A program made the translations under genes and the position numbers. A stretch of 64,000 bases of DNA from Ferrimonas balearica (GTDB taxonomy: Bacteria; Pseudomonadota; Gammaproteobacteria; Enterobacterales; Shewanellaceae): contig NZ_JAHVHV010000001.1 in NCBI RefSeq assembly GCF_019802085.1, positions 1,242,874-1,306,873 on the forward strand, written 5' to 3'. The first letter of the stretch is position 1; every line of letters begins with the position of its first letter. Shown here in pieces: positions 1-9,074 of this stretch. The notes beneath the pieces are model-generated. The model was not told where the DNA came from. It did no database searches and worked only from the letters and a program-made list of their open reading frames with translations.

Positions 1-901
1 TTTGCCATTTCACCGGGTAGCGAGCTCCTTCGAGATCAACGTGAGCTAAGGCGTCCCACTGGATCCGCTCATTGACCAGGGTGATGACTTCGCCGGTTTC
101 GGCTATGAGACTGCCGTCACAATGGCGCTCGCCGCTGCTGCGCGGAAGCAGGCAGAACAGCATCAGGTTGCGCCCGTCGTCCAGTTGCAGCCCCATCCAG
201 TCCCAGCCGCCAAAACGATCGTCCAACAGGGCAGAAGACCACTCCCGGTCCAGCCAGGCCTCCCCCTCCACCGCACGCCACTGGCCCTGGGTTTTGAGGT
301 GGCCCTGAACCTGCAGCCTAGGCAGGCTGTAGTAGTAGGAGGCCAGTTTCCCGTCCCCGCTCTTGTCGCTGAAGCCGGCTTGCCCGTGGCGCACCAGGGG
401 GCTGCCCGCCATCTCCAGAGCCAGGGCGAAATCCTCTTCGCTGGCCACCAGGTGCAGCGGTTGGTAGTCCGACGTGACGCTGCGCATCCACCAGTGATCC
501 AGCCCGGCGATAAAGGGCTGGGCCTGGATCTTCGCCTGAGTCCCGCGACCGCTGCGCTCCCAGGCGCGGTGCTGGTTACCCTGCTCGTGCATCAGGTGAG
601 CCAAGTACCCCTGCCCCTGCCACCAGGCGTTTTCAGACCCCTCAGGGCCACGAAAGCGAAACAGCGTCCACTGCACCCCGTGCCATTGGCCCTGGTCATC
701 TTTGAGATTGGCGGTGACGTACCACCACTCCAAGCCAAATTCGGGGTGAGGGCCGTGATCCTCGGGAAAGCGCATGGCCACACCCGGGACCACCGCCTGG
801 CCGGTTTCAGCCTGGACAAAGCCGTCGCTGATGGGTTCCGGTGCACATCCAATCAGGCCCAAGCCGAACAACAACGCACAAAGTTGACGCTCTGCTCTCA
901 T
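1..901 (-). CDS. AttH/CrtC-type lipocalin-like lipoprotein, 3' end cut by window
   Basis: Reading leftward from ATG at 901, an open frame of 300 codons runs off the window edge. It begins with a short charged and hydrophobic leader ending in L-I-G-C, a lipobox, so the mature protein is probably lipidated at Cys19 and held in the cell envelope. The motif EWWYVTANL around residues 45-53 and the tryptophan-rich stretches that follow are typical of the AttH/CrtC lipocalin-like family (PF07143), which pairs with FtsX-type ABC permeases in attEFGH loci. It overlaps the permease stop by 4 bases (ATGA), so the three genes are probably translationally coupled. Family assignment is by motif and context. 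The ligand is unknown, and despite the CrtC name nothing here suggests carotenoid synthesis. Confidence 0.8.
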   Translation of the reverse strand, partial: MRAERQLCALLFGLGLIGCAPEPISDGFVQAETGQAVVPGVAMRFPEDHGPHPEFGLEWWYVTANLKDDQGQWHGVQWTLFRFRGPEGSENAWWQGQGYLAHLMHEQGNQHRAWERSGRGTQAKIQAQPFIAGLDHWWMRSVTSDYQPLHLVASEEDFALALEMAGSPLVRHGQAGFSDKSGDGKLASYYYSLPRLQVQGHLKTQGQWRAVEGEAWLDREWSSALLDDRFGGWDWMGLQLDDGRNLMLFCLLPRSSGERHCDGSLIAETGEVITLVNERIQWDALAHVDLEGARYPVKWQ

Positions 902-3240
902 ACCGCCTCCTGGGCAAGGAGGCCTGCCGGTTGTTTTCTAAGCTCCACCAGCGCCGGCACCAGGGCCAAAGCCATCCCCACCAGGAGTACCACCAGCAGG
1001 TAGGGCCACCACTGCCCGCTTAAGGGCGCCACCGCCATGGTCCAGCCAAAGCTTAAGGGGTTGACCAGGGTCAGTAGCTGGTACCCCAGTACCTGGCCTC
1101 CCAGAATCCCCACCAACAGGATCGCCAGCAGAAGCGTCGCCATCTGCCACAGCCGGGCCATCAGCAGTTGCCTGGGTGTCGCGCCCAGGGCCAGCAGCAC
1201 CCCGTGATCATGGCGCCATAGTCGCGCGGCGGACGCCACGCTGGCCAGCCAACTGACAAAGGCCACTAGCAGGGTCAGACTGGCCAAAGCATCGGTGATC
1301 ACAAAGGTGCGGGCGAACAGGGTCAGCGCCAGACGACGCAGATCCCCCTGGGGCCGGATCGCGCCGTCGGGCACCCCAAGGTCGGCAAGGAAGGTGCGCA
1401 CCCAGGGCGGATTCTCCGGCGTGGTCAACGCCAGCCCCTCCAGCGGCAAGTGGCCCAGTTGCCGTTCCAATACCGGGCGCTGAAGCACCAGTTGTCCTGC
1501 AGGGTTGCCGTAATCGTATTGGATCGCCTGTACCTGGCAGCTCAGTTGCCCCTGGCCGCTGTTGATGGTCAGAGACTGCCCCAGTCGCAGCCCCTTTTTG
1601 AGCGCCAGGGGTTCATTGACGATGCAGCCACCCTCCCCCATGCCGGCCCACCACTCCGGGGCTTTCGATTTGAGGTGCAAAAACACCCAGGGCTCCGGCG
1701 TGACCTCATGCACCACCAGGGTGACCGGCGTCTCATCCAACTGGCCCTTGCGCCGGCTCATGGTTTCCACGTACACCTCGGGGGGCAGTTCGGCAAACGC
1801 CGCTCGCCAGCGTTTCAGCTCCGGCTCCGAGCCGGCCAGGTAGTAGTCGGCGAACAGGCGCTGGTCGAGGTGATCCACCAGCGCCTGCTCAAAGGAGCCC
1901 ACCAGCACCCGGGTAGCCACCGCCATGGCCAGGGCCAGAGTGATGGCGGTAGCCGCCAGGGACAGGTGGCGTCGCTGGGCTTCCTGATCCGTCGCCGCCC
2001 AGGCCAGCGCTGGATCGAGGCTTAGCCGGCTGATCAGGGCGCCGGCGGCGCGTTGCAACCCTCGGGTCAGCACCGGTGCCAGCCACATCAGAGCCAACAC
2101 CGTCAGGGCACATACCGCCAGGGCCTGCCAGGCGCTGCTGGCCTGCCACCAGAGCCAGCCCACCAGAACCAGCAGTAACACCCCCCAGGCCCCGCCACGG
2201 CCACGCCCCGGTAATCGCAGCAGAAACGCCCCCATGGCGAGCATGGACAACCACAGGAGCAATGCCGCCTCCAGACCCTGACTCCAATGCCAGCGCACCA
2301 CAAGGCCCTGGCGCACGCCGTAGAGGCTGACCAGGGTTTCCCCCAGATCCGGGGCCAGGCGAGCGGCCAACACCACCCCCAAGGCGCTGCCGGCAAAACC
2401 GCACAGCAGCGCCAGCACCGACCATTCGCACAGCAGCACGCCCTGGTAGCGATTGCGGGTGACTCCCAGTTGATGCAGGGTTTGGTGGGCGCGGCGCCGC
2501 TTGTGGAGCAGACGCTCGAAGGCGTGGAAAGCCAGAAGCAGCGCCACCAGAAACGCCAGGGCGGAAAGCGCCGTGAGGTTGAGGTTCAGTGCCGCCAGCA
2601 GGCTGCCCTGCTCCGGGTCCTGGCTCGGCACCAGGGTGAGGTGACTCGGTAACGCCGCCCGAACCCAGGCAGCGCGTTCCATGCCCAGGGCCGGCAGGCT
2701 CAGGTAAGTCAGGTTATCGGCGCTGCCCAGGGCGTCAGACAGGGGCGCCATGTCCATCACCAGCCAGGGGCCGAGGTCCTCAACCAGCCGGAGGGGCGGC
2801 AGGGCCTGGCTCTCGGGCAGGGGCAACACCTCGCCACTTTGCCATCCGCGCCGCTGGGCCAACTCCCGGTCCACCAGGGTGACCCAGGCGCCCTCCTCCG
2901 CCAGCAGTGTCAGGCCGGCACTGCGCACCCGAACCCACTGGCCATCCCCCAGCATCACCCGTCCCTCCAGCACTGGCTCGACGTCGATGCCGGCACGGCG
3001 CATCGATAACCACAGCGATTGCGGGATCTGGTGGCCGGACAGGGTGGATTGGACCCGCCAGGGGCGCGGGTCCTGTTGATCCTGCTCGGCGCCGGCAAAA
3101 CTGGTCCGGGCCGCCCGGTTGAGCACCTCCACGGCGCTGAGCAGGGCAGCGGCGTTCATCAAACCCAGAATCAGCCACAGCATCAGGGCGCGGTTTTGTC
3201 GCCACTGCCCCAGGACCCAGCGCAGCCAGATCCCGGTCAT
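898..3240 (-). CDS. FtsX-family ABC transporter permease (AttFG/LolC-like)
   Basis: This 780-residue protein has one N-terminal membrane segment (about residues 17-40), a large extracytoplasmic domain, a block of about six membrane segments (about 215-450), a second extracytoplasmic domain, and three C-terminal membrane segments (about 665-770). That is a duplicated FtsX layout in one chain, as in AttF/AttG-like and YbbP-like permeases. Such mechanotransmission permeases work with lipoproteins or periplasmic partners rather than moving small solutes. The gene overlaps the ATPase by 4 bases upstream and the lipocalin-like lipoprotein by 4 bases downstream, giving a compact three-gene operon. 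The substrate, possibly a lipid or lipoprotein, is inference. Confidence 0.85.
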   Translation of the reverse strand: MTGIWLRWVLGQWRQNRALMLWLILGLMNAAALLSAVEVLNRAARTSFAGAEQDQQDPRPWRVQSTLSGHQIPQSLWLSMRRAGIDVEPVLEGRVMLGDGQWVRVRSAGLTLLAEEGAWVTLVDRELAQRRGWQSGEVLPLPESQALPPLRLVEDLGPWLVMDMAPLSDALGSADNLTYLSLPALGMERAAWVRAALPSHLTLVPSQDPEQGSLLAALNLNLTALSALAFLVALLLAFHAFERLLHKRRRAHQTLHQLGVTRNRYQGVLLCEWSVLALLCGFAGSALGVVLAARLAPDLGETLVSLYGVRQGLVVRWHWSQGLEAALLLWLSMLAMGAFLLRLPGRGRGGAWGVLLLVLVGWLWWQASSAWQALAVCALTVLALMWLAPVLTRGLQRAAGALISRLSLDPALAWAATDQEAQRRHLSLAATAITLALAMAVATRVLVGSFEQALVDHLDQRLFADYYLAGSEPELKRWRAAFAELPPEVYVETMSRRKGQLDETPVTLVVHEVTPEPWVFLHLKSKAPEWWAGMGEGGCIVNEPLALKKGLRLGQSLTINSGQGQLSCQVQAIQYDYGNPAGQLVLQRPVLERQLGHLPLEGLALTTPENPPWVRTFLADLGVPDGAIRPQGDLRRLALTLFARTFVITDALASLTLLVAFVSWLASVASAARLWRHDHGVLLALGATPRQLLMARLWQMATLLLAILLVGILGGQVLGYQLLTLVNPLSFGWTMAVAPLSGQWWPYLLVVLLVGMALALVPALVELRKQPAGLLAQEAV

Positions 3241-3905
3241 GGCGCCGAAACCTCGTGAAGCTGCCCATCGTGCAAGCGCAGTTGACGGTCAAACTGGCGG
3301 GCCAGGGCCTGGCTGTGGGTGACCATCAACAGCGTGGTGTCCTGCTCCCGGGCCAGGGTCTGCAGGGCGCTCACCACCCGCTGGCTGTTGCCCTCATCCA
3401 GGTTACCGGTGGGCTCGTCCGCCAGGATCACCCTGGGCCGGTGAACCAGGGCGCGGCAGACCGCCACCCGCTGCTGTTCCCCGCCGCTGAGCTGCATTGG
3501 GTACCGGTCCAGCAGAGGCGTCAGGCCCAGGGCGTCACACAAGGAGGCGAGCCGGTCCGGCTGGCCCCGCCCTCCGTTCAGGCGAAACGGCAAAAGGATG
3601 TTGTCCCGGATGGAGAGGCTCTCAAGCAGTTGAAAGCTTTGAAAGACGATGCCGATCTGGCGCCGAAAGTGCGCCAGGGCGGTGGCGTTTTGACCGGACA
3701 GACTCTGACCGCCCACGGTCACCTCACCGCTTTGCAGAGGCTCAAGGCCCGCCAGTAGATTGAGCAGCGTGGTCTTACCGGTGCCGCTGTCCCCCACCAG
3801 GCTGCACTGCTCGCCGGGGGCCAGGGTCAGTTGAAGATCAGACAAAATCGGACGGGGCTTGGCCCCGTCCAGTCGGCTGAAATGTAACGCGTTGACCTGA
3901 ATCAT
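3237..3905 (-). CDS. ABC transporter ATP-binding protein (LolD/MacB/AttE-like)
   Basis: A 222-residue stand-alone nucleotide-binding subunit. Walker A GDSGTGKTT is at residues 38-46, the Q-loop near 89, the signature LSGGEQQ at 139-145, and Walker B VILADEP near 159-165 followed by the TGNLD D-loop region. The LADEPTGNLD wording is typical of the LolD/FtsE/MacB group that energises FtsX-type permeases. The ATG at 3905 has no strong Shine-Dalgarno sequence. The gene lies 56 bases downstream of the aldolase stop on the same strand, so read-through from the catabolic genes is possible. Function as the engine of the permease at 898-3240 is well supported by the 4-base overlap. Confidence 0.92.
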   Translation of the reverse strand: MIQVNALHFSRLDGAKPRPILSDLQLTLAPGEQCSLVGDSGTGKTTLLNLLAGLEPLQSGEVTVGGQSLSGQNATALAHFRRQIGIVFQSFQLLESLSIRDNILLPFRLNGGRGQPDRLASLCDALGLTPLLDRYPMQLSGGEQQRVAVCRALVHRPRVILADEPTGNLDEGNSQRVVSALQTLAREQDTTLLMVTHSQALARQFDRQLRLHDGQLHEVSAP

Positions 3906-3961
3906 AAACTAACCATACGTCAGGAACGCCGTTCAGGCTCAGTGCCCGGGTCAATTCTTCT

Positions 3962-4987
3962 TCAGCGTGCGTCACCGGCCCGTTGGGCCAGGGTCAGGGC
4001 CAGATCCTCGATGCGATCCTCCTGCCCCCCCACCGTGCCTCGTCGACCCAGTTCCACCAGGATCTCCCGGGCCGAGATGCCGTACTTGGCTTCGGCGCGC
4101 TTGGCGAACAGCAAGAAGGAGGAGTAGACCCCGGCGTACCCCAGCGTCAGCGCATCCCGGTCCACCCGGATGGGCTGGTCCATGATGGGTATGACCCTGT
4201 CCTCCGCCACGTCCATGATGCTGAACAGATCGACACCGGAGGCGATCCCCCGCCGGTTCAGCACCGCCACCAGCACCTCGAGGGGTGTATTGCCCGCCCC
4301 GGCGCCCAGGCCCGCGGCCGACGCGTCGATGCGCCCGGCCCCGGCCTCGATGGCGGCCATGGAGTTGGCCACCCCCATGCCCAGGTTGTGATGGCCGTGA
4401 AAGCCCAGCTCGGTGTGTGCGTCGAGTTCCGAGCGCAGCAGCCCGATCCGCTCGGTCACGTCCTCCGGCAGCATGTAGCCGGCGGAATCGGTCACGTAGA
4501 TGCAGTTGGCCCCGTAACTCTCCATCAGCCGCGCCTGTTCGAGCAGCGTCTCGGGACTGGCCATGTGAGCCATCATCAAAAAGCCAACGGTATCCAGCCC
4601 CATCTTGCTGGCCAGTCCGATGTGCTGGGCCGAGACGTCGGCTTCGGTGCAGTGGGTGGCCACCCGCAAGGTGGAGACGCCCAGATCGGCGGCCATGCGC
4701 AGATGATCCACGGTGCCGATCCCCGGCAGCAACAGGGCCGAGACTCGTGCCTGGGTCATCTGCGGCACCACCGCCTTGAGGTAGGCCTCGTCGGAGTGGG
4801 CGGCGAAGCCGTAATTGACGGAGTTACCCCCCAGACCGTCGCCGTGGGTCACCTCAATCAGGGGAACCCCAGCGGCATCAAGTCCGGTGGCGATGTTCAC
4901 CATCTCCTCAAGGCTGATCTGATGGGCTTTGGCGTGCATGCCATCGCGCAGGCACATGTCGTGCAGAACAACTTGGCGCTCAGTCAT
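3962..4987 (-). CDS. mhpE: 4-hydroxy-2-oxovalerate aldolase
   Basis: Splits 4-hydroxy-2-oxovalerate into pyruvate and acetaldehyde; a metal-dependent class II aldolase of the MhpE/DmpG/BphI family. The N-terminal [11 protein letters not shown] carries the conserved Arg-Asp pair (catalytic Arg, metal-binding Asp), and the HGHHNLGMG segment supplies the metal-binding histidines. An upstream in-frame start exists, but the ATG at 4987 (MTERQVV) is preceded by GGAGG at suitable spacing and gives the normal family length of about 341 residues. It overlaps the acetaldehyde dehydrogenase by 8 bases. In this family the two enzymes form a complex that channels acetaldehyde, which fits the overlap. The symbol follows E. 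coli; dmpG, bphI or tesG would be equivalent. Confidence 0.93.
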   Translation of the reverse strand: MTERQVVLHDMCLRDGMHAKAHQISLEEMVNIATGLDAAGVPLIEVTHGDGLGGNSVNYGFAAHSDEAYLKAVVPQMTQARVSALLLPGIGTVDHLRMAADLGVSTLRVATHCTEADVSAQHIGLASKMGLDTVGFLMMAHMASPETLLEQARLMESYGANCIYVTDSAGYMLPEDVTERIGLLRSELDAHTELGFHGHHNLGMGVANSMAAIEAGAGRIDASAAGLGAGAGNTPLEVLVAVLNRRGIASGVDLFSIMDVAEDRVIPIMDQPIRVDRDALTLGYAGVYSSFLLFAKRAEAKYGISAREILVELGRRGTVGGQEDRIEDLALTLAQRAGDAR

Positions 4988-5906
4988 CTTGGCCTCCATG
5001 GAAGTTTGGCCAGGTGATCCGGCCGGCAGCGACACCCCGGGCGAGGCTTTCGGCGGTTTCCAGGGCGGCGGCGGTCATGATGTCCAGGTTGCCCGCGTAC
5101 TTGGGCAGGTGGTCCCCAAGGCCTTCCACTTCGAGGTAGAGGGACACCCTCTGGCCATCGAACACCGGGCCATTCACCAGTCGGTAACCGGGCACATAGC
5201 GCTGCACCGCCGCCAGCATCTGCTGGACCGACTCGGTGATGGCGGTGCGATCTGGCGTCCCTTCGGTCAGGCAGTGGACGGTATCGCGCATGATCAGCGG
5301 CGGTTCGGCGGGATTGATGATGATGATCGCTTTGCCCTGGGCAGCGCCACCGATCCGCTCGACCCCCAACGCCGTGGTGCGGGTAAACTCATCGATGTTT
5401 TGACGCGTGCCCGGCCCCACGGAACGGGACGCCACCGTGGCGATGATCTCGCCGTAGCGCACCGGTTGCACCCGGGAGACCGCCTTGACCATGGGGATGG
5501 TGGCCTGGCCACCGCAGGTCACCATATTAAGATTCATGGGCACCGCGCCCTGGTAATCATCCAGATTGACCGGGGGCACACAGAAGGGCCCCAGGGCAGC
5601 GGGGGTCAGATCCACCATCACCACCCCAAGGGCATTGAGCTGCTGCGCATGATGGGCGTGGGCCGCGGCCGAGGTGGCGTCGAACGCCAGCTGAATGCCG
5701 CTCTCCCGGACCCTGGGCAGCAAACCCTCCAGCCCCTCGGCGGTGGTGTTGATGCCCAGCTGCCGTGCCCGTTCCAGTCCCGGCGAGTCGGGGTCCACCC
5801 CCACCATCCACACCGGCTCGATCCACTCACTGCGCTTCATCTTAAGCAGGAGATCGGTGCCAATGTTGCCCGGCCCCAGGATGGCGGCCTTGAGTTTGTT
5901 GCTCAT
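4980..5906 (-). CDS. mhpF: acetaldehyde dehydrogenase (acylating)
   Basis: Oxidises acetaldehyde with CoA and NAD+ to acetyl-CoA; the partner of the aldolase encoded just downstream. [10 protein letters not shown] near residue 12 is the Rossmann dinucleotide motif, and the Cys in [10 protein letters not shown] is the expected acylating nucleophile. The length of 308 residues matches the MhpF/DmpF/BphJ family. It lies 9 bases after the hydratase stop and overlaps the aldolase start by 8 bases, so the three genes form one operon. The encoded pair would convert a toxic aldehyde to acetyl-CoA without releasing it. Confidence 0.94.
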   Translation of the reverse strand: MSNKLKAAILGPGNIGTDLLLKMKRSEWIEPVWMVGVDPDSPGLERARQLGINTTAEGLEGLLPRVRESGIQLAFDATSAAAHAHHAQQLNALGVVMVDLTPAALGPFCVPPVNLDDYQGAVPMNLNMVTCGGQATIPMVKAVSRVQPVRYGEIIATVASRSVGPGTRQNIDEFTRTTALGVERIGGAAQGKAIIIINPAEPPLIMRDTVHCLTEGTPDRTAITESVQQMLAAVQRYVPGYRLVNGPVFDGQRVSLYLEVEGLGDHLPKYAGNLDIMTAAALETAESLARGVAAGRITWPNFHGGQDD

Positions 5907-5915
5907 CGGGCCCCC

Positions 5916-6704
5916 TTACACGTCAAACTGCACGGCGCAGGTACCCAGGCCGTCGATGGTCAACTCGAATCGGTCACCGGCCACCACAGGCTCCAGCGGC
6001 ACCCAGGAACCGGAGAGGATCACCTCCCCGGCCAGCAGCGGGATCCCAAGCTCTCCCAGGGTGTTGGCCAACCAGGCCACCGCCGTCAAGGGGTTGCCCT
6101 GCACAGCTCGGCCGAACCCTTCGCTCAAGGGCGCACCGTTCTTGAGTACCCGCATCTGCAGATTGGGCAGGTCCAGGGCACGAGGGTCTCCCGCTTGGTC
6201 GCCCAATACGTAGACGCCGCAGGAGGCGTTGTCTGCAACGGTATCTTCAATCCGGATCTGCCAGTTGTGAATGCGCGAGTCCACCACTTCGAAACAGGGG
6301 TACACCGCTTCGGTGGCGGCCAGGACCTGCTGCTCGCTCACCCCGGGGCCCTTAAGACTGTCCTTCAGCAAAAAGGCGATCTCCCCCTCCGCCCGGGGCT
6401 GGATGAGTCCTGCCCGGCTCAGGCTGACGGTGGCGTCGTTGTCGTACGCCATCGCGTCGGTCAGAAAGCCAAAATCCGGTTGGTGCACGCCCAGCATCTG
6501 CTGAACCGCTTCGGAGGTGACGCCGATCTTCTTACCCACCACCTTCTCACCGCTTTCCAAGCGACGGGCCAGCATCTGGCGAGAGATCCGGTAGGCGTCG
6601 TTAAGGCTGAGCGTTGTTTCGCTGGTCAGCGGGGGCAAGGTGCGGCCTTCGCGCAGGGCCGCATAGAGGGCATCGCCGTAGCGCTGCCGGGTGTCCTGAT
6701 CCAT
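5916..6704 (-). CDS. mhpD: 2-keto-4-pentenoate hydratase family enzyme
   Basis: Adds water to 2-hydroxypenta-2,4-dienoate to give 4-hydroxy-2-oxovalerate, the substrate of the aldolase two genes downstream. The 262-residue protein has the fumarylacetoacetate-hydrolase-like fold signatures of MhpD/DmpE: KKIGVTSEAVQ near residues 58-68 and RAEGEIAFLL near 105-114 with the conserved acidic metal ligands. The ATG at 6704 follows AAGGACA. Sequence alone does not cleanly exclude the paralogous 4-oxalocrotonate decarboxylase (DmpH), but the operon with mhpF and mhpE makes hydratase the best call. It is the first gene of the cluster; the 231 bases upstream hold no recognisable gene and presumably the promoter. 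Confidence 0.87.
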   Translation of the reverse strand: MDQDTRQRYGDALYAALREGRTLPPLTSETTLSLNDAYRISRQMLARRLESGEKVVGKKIGVTSEAVQQMLGVHQPDFGFLTDAMAYDNDATVSLSRAGLIQPRAEGEIAFLLKDSLKGPGVSEQQVLAATEAVYPCFEVVDSRIHNWQIRIEDTVADNASCGVYVLGDQAGDPRALDLPNLQMRVLKNGAPLSEGFGRAVQGNPLTAVAWLANTLGELGIPLLAGEVILSGSWVPLEPVVAGDRFELTIDGLGTCAVQFDV

Positions 6705-6935
6705 GGGGTGTCCTTGTACTCGTTCCGGATTGAGTGAACCAAAGGTCTACCCTAGCACGGCTTTCGTCGCCGGATCTGCCCAAGCGGCCCGAGCCAACCG
6801 CCGCTCTCCTGTTGCGCCAGGCTGCCGTTACGCTTGAACGCCCCTTGCCGGTTTCACCCCGCCCTTTGGGCGCTCAAGGGCCAACGCCAAGGCGGCGTCA
6901 AGGTGGGGTAACAGGGTGTAAATCATCGAGGCCGC

Positions 6936-7895
6936 TCAGCGACGCTCGAGCAGCTGAGCCACCAGGGATTTGTTGTAGTCATTGATTTTCCAATGATCCG
7001 GCGCCCAACCGTCCAAAAAGCGGGCAAAATCCGCCACCGCCACCGGGTACAGCGCGCGCCAGCAAGATTCAAGATCCGCGCCGTCCACGGGATGCGCCCG
7101 AAGGGCCAATAACAACAAATCGAAGTAACGGTCCAGCCAGTAGGGAGTCATCTTGGCCAGGTCGGGGCCCTCATACGCGCACCCGAGCAGATAGGCCAGA
7201 TCCACCACGCCGACTCCGCCGCCGACGTACTGAAAGTCCACGGCGGCCACCGCCGAATCGGCAAAACAGAAGTTCGCCAGTTTGGCATCGCCGTGTATCA
7301 GGGTCTGGTAGGGACAGGTTTTGAGCTGGTCGTCCAACCAATGGGCGGCCCCTTGCAGTCGGGCGTCGGTCATCCGGGCCCACTCCTCGGGCCGGGTATC
7401 CAGGTGCCAGTAGCTGCCCTGAGGCCATAGCCCTTCGCTGCTCTGACCCAAATGGGCGGCATGAAACTGCGCCAACCACTGGATGCACAGCTCAATCTGG
7501 GTCTCATCGGGTTGGCTCACCCGCAGGGCAAAGCCGCTGGCATCCAGATCTTCAAGCAGCAGCAGGGTCTCCGACTCCAGGCTGGCCACCGCCACGCAGT
7601 TTGGCTGGCGCGGCGTCCCCGGCAAGGGCGTACGGCGATACCACTTGGCCTCCACCCGATAGCTGTTGAGCTTGCGCCGATGCGCCAGGTCACTGTTCCA
7701 ACCACGGGGATGGCTCGCCTGTGCTGGAGGTGCGATCCGTTTGAGGATGATCGTTTGCCCCGGGGAGAGGCGCCACCGCTCCAGGCTGCCGTAGCCGCTC
7801 CATAAGCTCTGGATGGTGTCAATGCAGTGCGGATCGGGCGCACCGGTCAGCTTGGACAGTAGTGCCCGGCGGCGGCCCGCCAGTGCGGCGCTCAC
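6936..7895 (-). CDS. aminoglycoside/choline-kinase-fold phosphotransferase (ecdysteroid-kinase-like)
   Basis: About 319 residues with a kinase-like C-terminal lobe. IHGDAKLANF supplies the catalytic-loop Asp and Asn (Brenner-type HGDxxxxN), and VDFQYVGGG supplies the metal-binding Asp. This arrangement matches the CHK-kinase/EcKinase-like subgroup of the APH superfamily. A longer frame reaches 7991, but that extension overlaps the upstream gene by 100 bases. The GTG at 7895 overlaps the upstream stop by 4 bases (GTGA) and is preferred. A small molecule is the likely phosphate acceptor; which one cannot be read from sequence. Coupling to the YjdF-like membrane protein is the main contextual clue. 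Confidence 0.75.
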   Translation of the reverse strand: MSAALAGRRRALLSKLTGAPDPHCIDTIQSLWSGYGSLERWRLSPGQTIILKRIAPPAQASHPRGWNSDLAHRRKLNSYRVEAKWYRRTPLPGTPRQPNCVAVASLESETLLLLEDLDASGFALRVSQPDETQIELCIQWLAQFHAAHLGQSSEGLWPQGSYWHLDTRPEEWARMTDARLQGAAHWLDDQLKTCPYQTLIHGDAKLANFCFADSAVAAVDFQYVGGGVGVVDLAYLLGCAYEGPDLAKMTPYWLDRYFDLLLLALRAHPVDGADLESCWRALYPVAVADFARFLDGWAPDHWKINDYNKSLVAQLLERR

Positions 7896-8488
7896 AGGCG
7901 GGCCAACTGGCGATCGTGCCAGCGCCCCAACAGAGTCAGCGCCAGTATGGCCCCCAGCAGGGCAAAGCCCATGTCGCTTTGGGTGTCCCACACGTAGCCC
8001 TGGGTGCCCAGGAACGCGTCGGCCCCTTCACCGCTGAGCAGCGCCACCCACCACTCGATGAGCTCATAGAAGGCACTGATGGCCAGACAGACACAGAGGA
8101 TAAGAAAGTTACGCCAGGCCGCACCGTTCACCACCTTCAGGCGGATCATCAGCTCACGGGCGATGATCGCCGGCACAAACCCCTGCATCAGGTGCCCCAC
8201 CTTGTCGTAGTTATTGCGCTCAAAACCGAACCAGGGCTTGATGGTGTCGAACAGGGGCACTTCCGCGTAGGTGTAGTGGCCCCCCACCATCAGCACAATG
8301 CAGTGCAGCAGGATAAGGCCATAGAGTAAGGGGGTCAGGGGGAATCGCTGGCGGGTGCCCCAAAGAATGGCGGCGCCCAGCAGGGCTGGCAGCACTTCGA
8401 GAAACCAGGTGAAGGTGTCCTTCGGTTGATAGCCCGACCAAAGCAGCACCACAACAAAGACCAAGGCCCAAAGTGCGGTTTTCATCAT
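7892..8488 (-). CDS. DUF2238/YjdF-family inner membrane protein
   Basis: A 198-residue integral membrane protein with about five or six hydrophobic segments, near residues 3-20, 30-45, 53-72, 128-145 and 172-190. The internal YDKVGHLMQGF and FYELIEWW stretches resemble E. coli YjdF (DUF2238), a family without an established function. Conserved His, Glu and Asp residues inside membrane segments suggest a site within the bilayer, but that is inference. Two tandem ATGs (8488 and 8485) are possible starts; GGGATCAAT precedes them. It is coupled by a 4-base overlap to the phosphotransferase downstream. Confidence 0.78.
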   Translation of the reverse strand: MMKTALWALVFVVVLLWSGYQPKDTFTWFLEVLPALLGAAILWGTRQRFPLTPLLYGLILLHCIVLMVGGHYTYAEVPLFDTIKPWFGFERNNYDKVGHLMQGFVPAIIARELMIRLKVVNGAAWRNFLILCVCLAISAFYELIEWWVALLSGEGADAFLGTQGYVWDTQSDMGFALLGAILALTLLGRWHDRQLARL

Positions 8489-8544
8489 ATTGATCCCAAT
8501 AGCGATTAACTGGCAAGCAGTCTACGCCATGGGGCCGTTCAAGG

Positions 8545-8997
8545 CTATTTGAGCACCCCTTTGGCGGCCAGGGATTTGGCGTAGAGGTAGAGCAGTAGCG
8601 CCACAATGAAGATCACCGCGGTGAACCCCAGGCTGAAGCTGTCACCGATCACCGCCAGACCGTCCACCATCACGTAGTTGTGGATGGTGGTCAGCACCAT
8701 GCACAACAACGACAACAGAAATACCGGCACCGCCAGGGCCCGGCGCATCAGAAGCAGCACGGAACCCAGAACGCCCCCCCAGACTGCCAGCGCCCAGGCC
8801 GCCACCACCCAGGCGGGGAAGCCATAGAAGAACGCCAGCTGGTCCTGACTGAACTGCGCCATGTACTCGGGATTTCGGGTTTGGGTCATCACGTAGTCCA
8901 ACGCCCCCATGGCGTTCCACAGCAAGGACACCACGGCAATGAGCCACAGGTGCCAGGGGGTTTTGGCGCGTTCGGACTGGAACAGGGGGCGGGCCAT
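8545..8997 (-). CDS. four-helix membrane protein of unknown function
   Basis: A 150-residue protein with four clear hydrophobic segments, near residues 17-35, 60-82, 88-108 and 120-142. Homologues are often labelled 'sugar transporter' without support. The first segment carries a WNAMGALDYVMTQ sequence that I recognise as typical of this family in marine gammaproteobacteria. A strong AAGGAG precedes the ATG at 8997. It is 56 bases upstream of the YjdF-like gene on the same strand and may be in the same operon. No catalytic motif is visible, and a transport role should not be assumed. Confidence 0.7.
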   Translation of the reverse strand: MARPLFQSERAKTPWHLWLIAVVSLLWNAMGALDYVMTQTRNPEYMAQFSQDQLAFFYGFPAWVVAAWALAVWGGVLGSVLLLMRRALAVPVFLLSLLCMVLTTIHNYVMVDGLAVIGDSFSLGFTAVIFIVALLLYLYAKSLAAKGVLK

Positions 8998-9074
8998 GGC
9001 AACTCCTTGTTTTCATAGGGAACACCGCTATTAGCTAAGCTAGTCGCGCCCTGCCCGGCCCGCAAGGGAAATGG

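Noticed and set aside
4929-6737. Long plus-strand open frame opposite the mhp-type operon (602 codons)
   Set aside because: Antisense to three well-supported enzymes; the product is rich in His, Gly and Gln, typical of frames opposite GC-rich genes, and has no recognisable domain.
6860-6872. Palindrome CGCCCTTTGGGCG in the gap between the phosphotransferase and hydratase genes
   Set aside because: Short, with no T-run on either strand and no match to an operator I recognise; common by chance at this GC content.
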